Shown here piece by piece: positions 11,522 through 23,190 of a DNA stretch of 64,000 nucleotides. The notes under the pieces are model-generated. The model did not search any database. It was not told the origin of the DNA and saw only the letters and a list, made by a program, of their open reading frames with translations. The DNA is taken from contig SCFE01000112.1 of NCBI GenBank assembly GCA_004352715.1, positions 510,530-574,529 on the forward strand. The letters run 5' to 3'. The number at the start of each line of letters is the position of its first letter. The first letter of the stretch is position 1. The DNA comes from Hofstenia miamia (taxonomy: Eukaryota; Xenacoelomorpha; Acoela). The position numbers and the translations under genes are program-made.

Positions 11522-12860
11522 AAGATTCAATAGCTAAATTACTTTACCTGCTGCACTTATTTACAAATTTGCAAGGATATATACACAATATTTACAATAT
11601 ACATATAGACATTTACAAATTGACAATACATACAACAAGCAGGCACCTAAAAATAAGCTATGCTACAAAATAAAAATATGCTAAAAATGATATGTGACCC
11701 TATCTGCAAAAATGGACCTAAATGGTTACAAATCAAAAATAAAAATGCACAGATTTAAGTGGAGCTTAGAAACTAAGAAAAACATATCCACCTAAATTCA
11801 ATCATGAAGAATCAAAATTCATTTTTTCTATTAAAAAAATTTCACAGTGTGATCAAAATCATATTTATACAGATATGAAAAAAAGCACCAAGTTTGAATG
11901 CTCAATTTCAATTATTTCTTGGAAATTGGATGAAATTACTTTAAGAGGTCATCTCATTTTTACACTGAAAATTCCTGCTTTTCCTGTGTGGAAATCAGAA
12001 AGTATATAATATTTCATATGAATTTCAATTTACTGTAATTTTGTTAATAATTAAGATATTAATGTTCAATTTGAAGTATAGATGCATCATATCAAAAAAT
12101 TCAATAATCCTTTAAAATTTTAGAATTTCAAGGTCATGAGGTCAAGGTCAAGATCATTCAATCAAAATTTTCAAGATTTTCCCTATATTTCAGGTTATTT
12201 TAATTACACAAAATGATAAAAAAACATCTAAGAATTAAGGAAGATGCATATAAGCTCATATTGAGGCAATTTAAATTAGATTATTGTGGTATCTGATTAA
12301 AATTACTGGTTGAAATCATGTGACCTTGCTCAGGAGTTTCACTTTTCATGTGCAAGGTAGGGAAAATATCTCTGAAATCAGTTTAAAATTAAAAAATCAA
12401 TATTTTGCAAGTCCCTTCATAACAAAGACAACTAATTATATTTTGAATTATAGAATCTTTGTATCAAGCATTTGTAAAATATATAAAAATTTGAAGGTCA
12501 CAGGGCAAGGTCAAGGTCATTTAATAATAATTTTCAGGATTTTTTGTGCTATTCCCCATTTTCTTTGCTCATATTGGTATCAAATGATACCAACTAAGAA
12601 AATCCATGAATAATAGAACAAGAAGGTATAAATTAAAGACATTTAAGAACACTTTATCATACATATAATATATGGAACAGCAATTTCAGGTTAAGGATGG
12701 TAATCAGCAGAATTTACTCAGTCTTGTACTGCATTTCCTTGCCCTTGTGCTTTGTTTCAAGTCATCTTCCTTGTTTACTAGATTGATAAAAGACTTTTTA
12801 GATAGCATAATCTTTACTTTATATTATTATATATGAAATTTTATTAATTATTATTATCAT
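11522..12860. repeat. AT-rich dispersed repeat sequence, no gene
   Basis: Positions 11,735-11,870 match 8,917-9,040 (AAAAATGCACAGATTTAAGT and onward), so they belong to the same repeat family as the insertion in the LINE. Between 12,120 and 12,560 two blocks share an AAGGTCAAGGTCA-like core followed by ATTTTCAGGATTTT-type sequence about 370 bp apart. That is a degenerate long-period repeat. No coding signal was found; the 97-codon frame at 12,320 carries no motif. Confidence 0.5.
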
Positions 12861-12879
12861 TATTATTCTGTCAGAAAAT

Positions 12880-15800
12880 TATGAAATACATACTTTGTTT
12901 GTATATGACTGGAACACACTGATCCTCATCTACTGATGATTGCAATGATGACATCACTGAATGATCTTGATTGACTGCTTTCTTGTTGCTATTTTTCCTT
13001 CTTCTTCCTTTCACTTGAAAAAATAATTGTATTTTACCATTCAATTGTAGATTTTTTTAATAATATCAAATAAAATATCACAATTATGTTTTAATAGTTA
13101 TTACCTTTGGGACAGGGAGGTAATTTTCATCTGAGCTATCTGTGTCATCCACTTCTTCTCTTTGTTCTCTCTTCTTATACACTTTAGTAAAAAAACCATT
13201 TAATTTGAGTATTGGAAATGAAATGTGAATATTTACTTTTAGAAAATGTCAATACATACCTTTCCTTTTTATCCTCTCCTTATCAGCTTCTTCACAGTCT
13301 TCTACCACTGAAAATCCAATGCAATTAAAAGATAAAATTTTTTTAAATATTTAATGTCATGAGTGTAAAATAAGAATAGAATATCACAATCCTGCAATTA
13401 CCTATTTTCTTAGACTTTGGAAGTATTGGTCTATGGCAAAGTATGTCTTTATTGTCCCCACAAAATGGGTGAATACTATCATGTAGGTACCATTGTTGTT
13501 CATTAGATAATCCAGCTGATGTAATAACATCTGGCATCATATTACATAGTTCATCAAAATCTGCATCAGGTTTAAGTTTAATTATCTGTAAATATACATC
13601 AGAATATGATAAACAAAATATATTTTTATTTGAAAGTTATTCTTGAGTTATAATAGATTCATGAATGCAATGTTGACTTGATGTTACTCTTACCTTTTTC
13701 TCTTCTCCACTTGGTGTTTCCTTTACAATCACACAAGTTGGGTCCTCAACAGAAAACAGAAAACTGCAATATGTTGTTATCTGTGGAATGTTTGTGAAGT
13801 ACTTGGCCAGAAAAATCTTCCAATCATAGTATGGGACCCAAATTTCTCCTATATAAATGTACAAAACATTAGGTAAAATCATATAATGAATGTAATTTAA
13901 TACAAACTCAAGAACAAGGTTTTTGCATAAATTTTCCCACTATTTGAACTTTAAGATGTCCATTGGGAGACGTACCTTCTATAACCTGAACAAGTTCTTC
14001 TAGTGTTTCAACTTTTGATCTGTTATAACTATTCAAGAATCAAGTGTAAAATATCAGAATATTTATACATTTAAAATTATGTTATCAATAATTTTTTTTA
14101 TTTTAAGTTATTTCAGTTGATTTTTTTTATTTTAAGTTATTTCAGTTGGTCCCATCTACTAAATTAAACATATGCATATTTTGTTATCCCATGGAAATGA
14201 TCACACTGAATTTGGTATGACCTGGTGGCATATTTGATACTAGAATCTTCAATTTCTTCTTTTTGATAATCAGGAGCAATAGATACCACATTGTGAAGCA
14301 ATAAAATGAGAAATACTGATGATTAATAATGATTAGCAAAATTTCCTGAAATTAAAATCAAAAATCTAAAATCAAAGTACAACTTACAAATTTTTGTTTC
14401 CCCTACACAGTTATCAAATGTTATTTCCAATTCATCTGAGTTTAAGGTGTGTACTTCATTGTAGTGATGTAAGTAGCTAAAGGTGGAATTAGCACCTTTA
14501 CCTGTCTAGCAGCTTTTTGGGACAACATACACATATTGCCTTAGCCTTGCTTCTTCACATATGCCCAGAAGCAGTATTTTGTATGGAGACAAATGCTGAT
14601 TGTACCAGCTTGCATTGCTTTGTGATGAAGGGAAATCTGAATTGGAAAATTTAAAAAAAGATTTATTTGACTTGAATGATTATAATTAAATATGATTCAA
14701 TTTAGTTTTATATATACAACTTACACTTTGAGCATTGTCAAAAGACTGATGCAGGTTGATATGAATTGATTGTCCTGGTTGAATGTTGTTGAGATTAAGG
14801 TTTCTTGCATTGTGATCTGTACAGATATCTCTTGACTCTTTCACTGTTTCCAAGTGCTTCATTTTTTCCTTCAAGTGGACTGATTGTATATCCATTGGTT
14901 GATTCCTGTTTCATGTTATCTCTTCAATGCAGAAATCTGAAGAAGACTTCATGATTACAATGTGTGAAGTATATTTCGAAAAAACCTTTAAAATAAAAAA
15001 TAAAAACACTAAAATTCCATTTGATAATTAACCTGTTACTCAAAAAAATAAAGATGTTAATATTGAAAATTAGACATGAGTAAACTGAATAAAAAAAATT
15101 ACACTTTAAAAAGTTGACAATGCTAGTTGTGTCAGTGTTTAAACCTTGCATAATGACACATAACTTCTCCAGACATTAACCTGAAGTCAATGGCTGGGAG
15201 AAGCATCACACTTAAATAATGAAACTCAAGGTTAAACCAAAAAATATAATAATTATATCTTGAAATACAGTATTTTAATGACAATTACCAGAAATCCTTG
15301 TACTTTGGTATCCTACCAGTCAGCAGAATAGATTGGGCTTCAGCATACAACAAAATAAATGCTATAGCCTTGTCAAGAGTAGCATTTGTCATCACATTGT
15401 GTGCAATTTTCCACGTGTTATTGTGGCTAACCAGATGAACACCATGCTGATCATACTGTTTTACAAGTCTCTTGTATCTAAAATGTATATTTGGTTGAAA
15501 AAATAAATATTATTATCTGATGTCATGTGACATGTGGAACATTATTATTATTATTGTAATTAAAACATTATACATTAACTCATATATATGTTGATTCTGT
15601 CAGTCTATGTAGGAATAAAATGTAGTTCTGCACACTTAATGGTCACAACACCAATATTACATGTATCCCTGCTTCCTCTGGCCTTTTCACACTAATTTTT
15701 TCATCATTTACTTGGTTTGAATCAAGGTGACCATTTTCCTATCTGTGATTGTCATTTCTTCATATCTTTGAGCCATCTCAATGATTTGATCTCTATGAAT

Positions 15801-16266
15801 AACATCACAACAGGCTGTATCATGGTAAATTTGTTGGCACCCACAGCCTTCACTGTGAAACTTCTCCATCTGAAATTATAAAAACAGTCTTGTACAGATT
15901 TTTTATCTGAAGTAGTGAACCATGAATTTTCTCACATTAAGATTCTTTTTATTCAAGGATAGGTAAAAACTCTAAAAAAATAATTCCTCAAAATTTTACC
16001 AGTGTAAAAAAGTCCTGATCTTCTTTTCTCCATTCAATACCCTGATTATACACTTGCATTGCTTGAGGTACAATTTGATCCCCTTCATCCTCTGAAGCAG
16101 ACAAATGCAGAGTTAATTCATCATCACTACCTTCAGATTCAGCATCTCACACCAACACATTCTCTTCTGTTTCTTCTAGAGAAATGTTGTAATCCTCTTC
16201 AATCTTGGATAGAATTTGGACCAGCTTACTCTCAATTTTCTTAGAATAAAACTCCTTTGGATCCAT
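12880..16266 (-). pseudogene. Multi-exon member of an uncharacterised, transposon-associated animal protein family (stop-bearing copy)
   Basis: Exons I can place, minus strand: 16,266-16,000 (ATG start, acidic N-terminus), from 15,869 (KFHSEGCGCQ), about 15,480-15,290 (LLTGRIPKYK), about 15,210-15,130, about 14,900-14,725, about 14,640-14,390, 13,848-13,694, 13,585-13,402, 13,307-13,260, 13,181-13,105, and a tail near 13,020-12,880. Diagnostic motifs come in the family's order: GCGC, LLTGRIPKYK, ILLGICEEA, TGKGANSTFSYLHHY, FDNCVGETK, YYDWKIFL, GLSNEQQWYLHD. I remember this order from abundant uncharacterised proteins in fish, cnidarians and arthropods, some labelled DUF7869. The DNC.G..K block may be a catalytic centre, but that is inference. 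Phases agree at most 3' junctions. In-frame stops at codon 40 (TGA, 16,149-16,147) and just before TGKGAN, plus a frameshift near 15,640, argue for a decaying copy. Confidence 0.7.
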
Positions 16267-16409
16267 AACTGGCATAAATAAGAAAAAAAATTTATAAAAA
16301 ATAAATTTGTTATACTATTTAGTCATAATGTTCCCCTGTATACTTGACTCTGCAACACAGCCCCTCAGTACAACTTTCATATGCATGGTGTGAGTGGGTC
16401 AGAGTGCCA

Positions 16410-17309
16410 GGAAATGCTATGGAAAAGTTAACTTACTTCTCCAAACTGTACAGATAATTTACCAGGTTTTGGGGGATATCATGGCTACATATGGATACTA
16501 TAAGGTATTTAATTTGATATAGAACATATATACTTACTGTTTATGACTGGAAATCTGCTGATACTGTCAAAAGAAAACTATTCCTGCTATAAAACATGAA
16601 ACTACAGTTACCACAATATGTTGATATAACATATTATGACTTGACCTATTTCTGACATCATTTTCTCAGTTTCACTTTTGAGACTGTTATTGTCAAAATC
16701 ACAAATAGAGTCACATATGTTAAAAATTTGCAATTATATCAATTTTTAATTTAAAGAACTACAAGAATATTTTGCCATGCATTTAATTTTTTTGATAACC
16801 CTAATGAATGTTGGNTTCTCTCAATTAGCCGACTAGCATTTCTCTTCTACATGTATCAGATAACTAACTGTCAACAAATAGTTGGATAACCAAACCTTAG
16901 GTANGGAAATGCTATGGAAAAGTTAACTTACTTCTCCAAACTGTACAGATAATTTACCAGGTTTTGGGGGATATCATGGCTACATATGGATACTATAAGG
17001 TATTTAATTTGATATAGAACATATATACTTACTGTTTATGACTGGAAATCTGCTGATACTGTCAAAAGAAAACTATTCCTGCTATAAAACATGAAACTAC
17101 AGTTACCACAATATGTTGATATAACATATTATGACTTGACCTATTTCTGACATCATTTTCTCAGTTTCACTTTTGAGACTGTTATTGTCAAAATCACAAA
17201 TAGAGTCACATATGTTAAAAATTTGCAATTATATCAATTTTTAATTTAAAGAACTACAAGAATATTTTGCCATGCATTTAATTTTTTTGATAACCCTAAT
17301 GAATGTTGG
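16410..17309. other. Assembly duplication (405 bp repeated around a 90-bp N-flanked patch)
   Basis: 16,410-16,814 and 16,905-17,309 appear base-for-base identical. The patch between them is bounded by single Ns at 16,815 and 16,904. A genuine duplication would not normally be delimited by single Ns on both inner edges. The likely cause is gap filling with a foreign 88-bp contig between overlapping contig ends. Confidence 0.9.
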
Positions 17310-17584
17310 TTTGATAGCAGATTGTGTTTCAAAAAGCATTTAAATGTGCTTAATTTTGGAGTACTGTGAATACTAAGAAGCAAATTTTTCCACATTCAAC
17401 AGGTGGTGGCAGTATATGAGAATTGCTAGTATTTGTTTTTAGTTAAGATATTGTTGATGCTCTTATTACTTCACATGTTCCAGCTGACATATTGATCAAG
17501 AAATGTTCTGCTTTTACTAAGTTTATGTCTACATTTCTTCATGTTTACAAGACTTACATAGATAGGGGTATACCTTGGAGATAA
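17310..17584. other. Intergenic sequence, nothing recognised
   Basis: No open frame with a motif, no repeat terminus and no RNA structure noticed up to the LTR edge at 17,585. Confidence 0.5.
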
Positions 17585-18075
17585 TGTAACATCTGCTACT
17601 GGGCTTTAACATAGAGTTAATTGTTCTTTTAATTATTGTTTCTTTTTAGATGCAAGTAGGGATGTATTGATCCTAGTTCTTTGCTTCAATGTGAGATATG
17701 TTGTTATTAACTTATATTAACTTCAACAAATCTGATACTATTTAGGTACAACATCATCACAGTTTCATTCCATGATTCCACTGTGGCCTCCAGCCAACTC
17801 CAATCTTCAAATCAATCCTCACTTGTGTTCCTCATTGTTGATCAAGTAGTTCCAAGTCTTAGCTCAATGAAGTAACTTATGTGTTCCCTATCCTAACTCA
17901 GTGTAACCCTCAAGGCTGGATGTAACTAACTTAGACTCAATTTGTAATGTGTAACTTTGTATTGCACAACCTGGCAATGTCACTAGCTGCTTAATAAATA
18001 TTACTTCAGCCATTACTGAAAACTATTGGCTGTAATTAATATAGATAAATAAAGTAACTAATTGCTTGCAGCTTC

Positions 18076-19224
18076 TGTAGCATAATCCAAGGTATAATGC
18101 TGCTAAGAAGAGAAGATCAGATGATTAGTCATAACTAAGATCAAATTATGATTTATTGATTATAAACAATTTAATTATCATCATTATGATTGTAATATGC
18201 AACCAAGAAATAATATAGCAAATTTGTACTTGTTGACAAATAATTTTACTAAACAAAGGTGGCAAAAATGCTTCCATTATTTTTAGCCATTTTGGCAGAT
18301 GACTAAATTCAAATTTTGAATGACAAGTACTTTTTGAATTTAACTATAAATAGAGTGAGAATAATTTTGGAAACTGTTGAAGTACATTCTTTGAAAATCT
18401 TATCTTTAGATTTTATTAGGTTTGCTTATTTATAAATCATGTCAAACTAAATGGTAGATGCAGTAGTAGTGGCTTGGGCACACATTGGGAGCAATTTGAT
18501 GATCCTTGATCCAAGCCATGAACCTGCATTTACATTAGGTGTATGAATAGGAGTTTTTCTCCATTTAGCTGACTATTGATTCAATCATTTGCATGTATTA
18601 AATAATTGATTATCAGAGATAAGGCTAGGAAGCCTACTGTAGGTTATATCTATATTACATTGTATAATTAGGTGAACTATAAATAGACTGATAAAGTGAC
18701 CAAGCATGTATTGTTATCTAAATGTAAGGTAGGAAGCTGCAAGTAACTATTTACCTTATTTAAATATGTTAATTAAAGCCAATAGTTTTTGGTAATGGCT
18801 GAAGTAATATTTATTAAGCAGCTAGTGACACTGCCAGGTTGCAAAGTACAAAATTACACATTACAGATTAAGTCTAAGTCAGTTAAATCTAGCCTTGAGA
18901 GCTGCACTGAGTTAGGATAGGGAACACATAAGTTACTTCATTGAGCTGAGACTTGGAACTACTCAAACAACAATGGAGGCACACAGGTGTGGATTGGTCC
19001 AGAGATTAGAGTTGGCCAGAGCCATAGTGGAATCATGGAGAGGAACTGCAACAACAGCATACCTAAATAGTATGGAGTTACTTAAAGTTAATGCAAGTTA
19101 ATAACAATGTATCTCATGTTTGAGTAAAGAATTAATATCAGTGCATCCCTACTCACATCCAACAGGAGATAACAATTTAAAGGAATAATAAACTCTCTGT
19201 TGACGCCTGGTAGCAGATGCTACA
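18076..19224 (+). mobile_element. Solo LTR (plus orientation), 1,149 bp, with 4-bp target duplication CTTC
   Basis: It starts TGTAGCATAATCC and ends GGTAGCAGATGCTACA, so the termini form an 8-bp inverted repeat TGTAGCAT/ATGCTACA. CTTC is present on both sides (18,072-18,075 and 19,225-19,228), the size expected for Ty3-type integration. Deleting the LTR and one CTTC restores the older LTR-1. Internal signals are TATAAATAGAG at 18,345 and AATAAA near 19,185. No internal coding region or partner LTR accompanies it, hence a solo LTR left by recombination. Confidence 0.85.
18345..18355 (+). promoter_or_regulatory. TATA box of the solo LTR
   Basis: TATAAATAGAG lies about 270 bp inside the LTR. 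The same element is at 20,564-20,574 (reverse complement) in the 3' LTR of element B. Its conservation in both copies supports it as the U3 promoter. No transcript evidence is available. Confidence 0.5.
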
Positions 19225-19716
19225 CTTCCTACCTTACATTTAGATAACAATACATGCTCAGTCTATTTATCAGTCTATTTATAGGTCACCTACATAGTTG
19301 AGATAATGTAATATAGATATAACCTATGGTAGGCTAACTGGCCCTATCTCCAAAGTTAATTATTTAATACATGTGAGTGAGTAAATCAATAGTCAGCTAA
19401 ATGGCGAAAAACTCCTATTCATACCTATAATGTAAATGCAGGTTCATGGCTTGGATCAAGGACCCTTGAATCACTCCCAATGTGTGATCAAGCCACTACT
19501 AATGCATCTACCATTTAGTGTGACATAATTTAATAATAAGCAAACCAAAAGAAATCTAAAGATAAGATTTTCAAAGAATAATTAACTTTGGAGATAGGGC
19601 CAGTTAGCCTACCATAGGTTATATCTATATTACATTATCTCAACTACATAGGTGACCTATAAATAGACTGATAAATAGACTGAGCATGTATTGTTATCTA
19701 AATGTAAGGTAGGAAG
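19225..19716. repeat. Palindrome centre between two opposed LTRs
   Basis: The first ~137 bases (from CTTCCTACCTTACATTTAG) and the last ~137 (ending GTAAGGTAGGAAG) appear to be perfect reverse complements around a ~218-bp spacer. All of it is LTR-derived. Outside it the LTR at 18,076-19,224 and the LTR at 19,717-20,847 extend the symmetry, at roughly 93 percent identity by eye, to about 2.8 kb in total. Confidence 0.8.
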
Positions 19717-20847
19717 TGTAGCATCTGCTACCAGGTGTCAACAGAGAGTTTATTATTCCTTTAAATCATTATCTCCTGTTGGATGCAAGTTGGGATGCAC
19801 TGATATAAATTCTTTACTCTGACATGAGATACATTGTTATTAACTTGCATTCACTTTAAGTAACTCCATACTATTTAGGTATGCTGTTGCCACAGTTCCT
19901 CTCTATGATTCCACTATGGCCTCTGGCTGACTCTGATCTCTGAACCAATCCACATCTGTGTGCCTCCATTGTTGTTTCAGTAATTCCAAGTCTCAGCTCA
20001 ATGAACTAACTTATGTGTTCCCTATCCTAACTCTATGCAGCTCTCAAGGCTAGATTTAACTGACTTAGACTCAATCTGTAATGTGTAATTTTGTACTTTG
20101 CAACCTGTTAGTGTCAATAGCCATTACCAAAAACTATTGGCTTTAATTAACATAGTTAAATAAGGTAAATAGTTACTTGTAGCTTCCTACCTTATATTTA
20201 AATAACAATACATGCTTGGTCACTTTATTGGTTTATCTATAGGTCACCTAATTAGACAATGTAATATAGATATAACCTAAAGTAGGCCTCCTAGCCTTAT
20301 CTCTGATAATCAATTATTTAATACATGCAAATGATTGAATCAATAGTCAGCTAAATGGAGAAAAACTCCTATTCATACACCTAATGTAAATGTGGGTTCA
20401 TGGCTTGGATCAAGGACCCTTGAATCACTCCCAATGTGTGACCAAGCCACTACTAATGCATCTACCATTTAGTGTGACATAATTTAATAATAAGCAAACC
20501 AAAAGAAATCTAAAGATAAGATTTTCAAAGAATTTACTTCAACAGTTTTCCAATTGATTTCTGCTCTATTTATAGTTCCATTCAAAGAGCACCTGTCATT
20601 CAAATTTTGAATTTATTGTCTGTCAAAATGGCTAAAGATAATGGAAGTGTTATCACCCCCTTCATTTTGTCAAATTATTTTTTGACAAGTACTAATTTGC
20701 TATATTGTTTCTTGGTTGCATTTTACAACCATAATACTAAATATATTTAAATTGTTTTTAATCACTAAATAATAATTTGATCTTAATTCTGACTTATCAT
20801 CCAACCTTCTCTTCTGTTAGCAGCATTATGCTTTGGATTATGCTACA
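19717..20847 (-). mobile_element. 3' LTR of element B, 1,131 bp
   Basis: On the minus strand it starts at 20,847 with TGTAGCATAATCC and ends at 19,717 with GGTAGCAGATGCTACA, giving the same 8-bp terminal inverted repeat as the solo LTR. It is preceded by the purine-rich tract AGAAAGAGAGGAGGGTG, a good polypurine tract for plus-strand priming. GAAG flanks the outer end (19,713-19,716). The TATA-like element is at 20,564-20,574. The 5' LTR of element B was not found in the window. Confidence 0.85.
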
Positions 20848-23190
20848 CACCCTCCTCTCTTTCTGTTGTTACAGTGCTGTGATAGTTTAAAAACTTTGCT
20901 TCTTTGATGTTCTCTGAGCTTGGTGTTATTTCTTGCAGCTTGTTCATCTTAGCTGAAAAGATATCATAGAATTTCCTTTTGAGATGGATGCCTTTTATTG
21001 CTATCATCAGCATCATTTGCACATCTGATCTGCTTGTATGCGCCATTTCTTCTTGTATTGTTGTTTTTGTATATAAAAACGTGAATACTTTCCTGAGGCT
21101 TCTGGTGTTTGCTACATCCTTATAGAAAAGGCTTATATTGCCCTGACTTCTTTTTCTGTTATCATGGTTGGATTGTTCTTATTTAGTTAATCATCATTAC
21201 TATTTCAACTCATTTTGTAACATCATAGAATCAATATTGCTTATCCCACAGATCCAGCCAGACCATGTCATTTACTCCAGAAAACAGCATTATCACTTTC
21301 ATTATTCATTTTTCTATTTTGTCTCTCAATTCTTTCAGTTGCTCATTTATGGGTTTTCTTTGTGTGTATAGTTGGTAGGGAGTCATTGCTCCCTCAAAGT
21401 ATACTCATTCCTTGTTGTTGCTATTGAGCATTATATCCTTTGTTTTCTTGTAGTCTTCTCTATTGATTATTGCTTTGACTTTCAATTTGGTGTTAATGTA
21501 AGTCTTATATTTGTGTAAAAATGTTGTTGTGATTTTGATGTTTTTCAGTATTTCATCTTGGGAGTACCATCAGAATAGAGACTGTTTCTGGTGGAGTGCA
21601 AATGAGCATCTTTGTCTTCATCTGTTTTTCTATTTCTATGTAATCTTTTGATGTTGTTGGTGCCATTGCTAGTCCAATTGTGGCTGGATAGTTCATTTTG
21701 CTGTCTTTTAGTGTGTCCCAAAAGATCTGCATTAGTCCTCTTCTGCTCATTTTTATCTGAATATTGTTCTTTATTTCTAATTTTGATGTGATGCATTCCA
21801 CATCCATGTCTAATTGATTGTAGGGTTTGAACACTTCCTCTAGTTCTGTTTTGTGAACACCTCATAAACATAAGTTTCATCAATTCAACTGTTTGTTCCT
21901 CTTTTACATACTGGTAGTTCCTCTGATTCTTTTGTAATTTTTATTTTGACCAAAAATCTCTCATTGTCAGTATTGATCCATTCCATTGTATGTTCTGCTG
22001 TGGAGGCTCCCCATTTTTCAATGCTGATTTTATCAATTTGCTGTTGAGTTTTTGAGGATAGGATTAGTTGCATTGACATCAATAGTTCCTTCTCCTCAAC
22101 AATTTCCTTCTGTGTTTTTGTTATCATTTCACACACTTCAACAGGTTCCATAATACCTCCTCTCTGCATCATTTAAGCACTTTTGATAATTTCACAAATG
22201 TGCAGCACAGGCTCTCCTTTTCCTATCTTCTCATTTCTTGTTCTAGTGTCTGGTGTATATTTTTGTTCTTCATAATTTTAACTATCTCCTTGGTATCTCC
22301 AATTCTTATTTTGATAATCTTTTTGATTGCTAACCAAGGTTCTGTTTGAACCTGCCTCAGCCATGTTTCCAATGTAGCACCCCACATGTATTTCTTCATG
22401 GGCTCATTGAATATTGTTATTTCTTCCAGTGCTATTCCTGTTATATTTGCCATATCTACTGTTGATGTCCTTCCCATCAGGCTTTTGTTAACTATTATTC
22501 TACAAATGAATTTCTCGATTTCTTGCATTGGCTTTTTGAGCTTGTCAGGGGATGTCAATTTCTCAACATGTCCTTTGAGTAGCCAATTTTTTGTCTGAGT
22601 GTTTATTGGGGACATTGCTATCTCATATTTCTTTGCTTTTGTTAATCTATGTTGCCCTGCTCTTGAAATTGGTAATAATAGTTCTTGCTCCTGTGTTGTG
22701 AATATTGCCAGCAGCCATGCAGATGTTCTAAATCTGATCTCTGGGGCGTTCTTTTTTTTTTGAATATCATGTTTTTGAAGTCTTTTGTTGAGCTTAGCTG
22801 GTACACTATATTTATTTCTGTCAGTGCTACCTCTATCATTCTTCCAATAATCACCATTCTTATACCTTGGACTCTTGCCATCCTCAGTGTCTGATCTAAT
22901 TATTTTTCCAGATTTTTGTTGTATTCTTTCTCCTTTAGAATATGGATGATCATTAGATTGTCTTTGTTGATGTTAATTTCTGGTATTTTTGTAATTTGTT
23001 CTATATATGCCATGATTGCTTGGGCTTTTTCAAGTGTGAAATTTTCATTGTTTGTGACATGTACCATGCTGTTTGTTTGTATGGTCTTTCTACTGTGCAG
23101 ATCTCCAGTGGGAGAGGCATTATGTCTTTTCATCTCCCTGCCCTTAAATCAGTGTTGGGGATTACTCCTCTGTCAATCAAATATTAAATC
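20843..23190 (-). pseudogene. ORF X of element B, uncharacterised retroelement protein (decayed)
   Basis: Minus-strand frames (23,133-22,900; 22,881-22,642; 22,615-22,223; 22,172-21,885; 21,834-21,553; about 21,545-21,050; 21,046-20,843) align in order with ORF X of element A at 61,560-59,006. Shared blocks: KTKNWLL, KKYMWG, EWI....ERFL, DVEC, a Trp-containing FW segment, LFSGV.D, ISLFYKD, and a C-terminal run from SD through F..LFS.K.N. Identity looks near 30-35 percent with few gaps, far below LTR-level similarity, so the two were separated long ago yet kept the protein. I recognise no reverse transcriptase, RNase H, integrase, envelope or other domain. The frame has several stops. The last codons are read from the polypurine tract, and the TAG stop lies in the LTR. 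Function unknown. Confidence 0.75.

Larger units (their letters stand above)
17585..19581 (-). mobile_element. Older LTR copy (LTR-1, minus orientation), interrupted by a solo LTR
   Basis: 17,585-18,075 begins TGTAACATCTGCTAC, a diverged form of the LTR end TGTAGCATCTGCTACC. It is colinear with the left part of the LTR at 19,717. The match resumes at 19,225 (CTTCCTACCTTACATTTAG) and continues to about 19,581 (GATTTTCAAAGAAT), where it is cut off. The 1.15 kb between the two parts is another LTR in the opposite orientation. LTR-1 is therefore the host of a nested insertion and lacks its final 300 bp or so. Confidence 0.75.

Noticed and set aside
12120-12560. AAGGTCAAGGTCA tracts as nuclear-receptor response elements
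   Set aside because: They belong to a degenerate repeat with no nearby gene, so a regulatory reading has no support.
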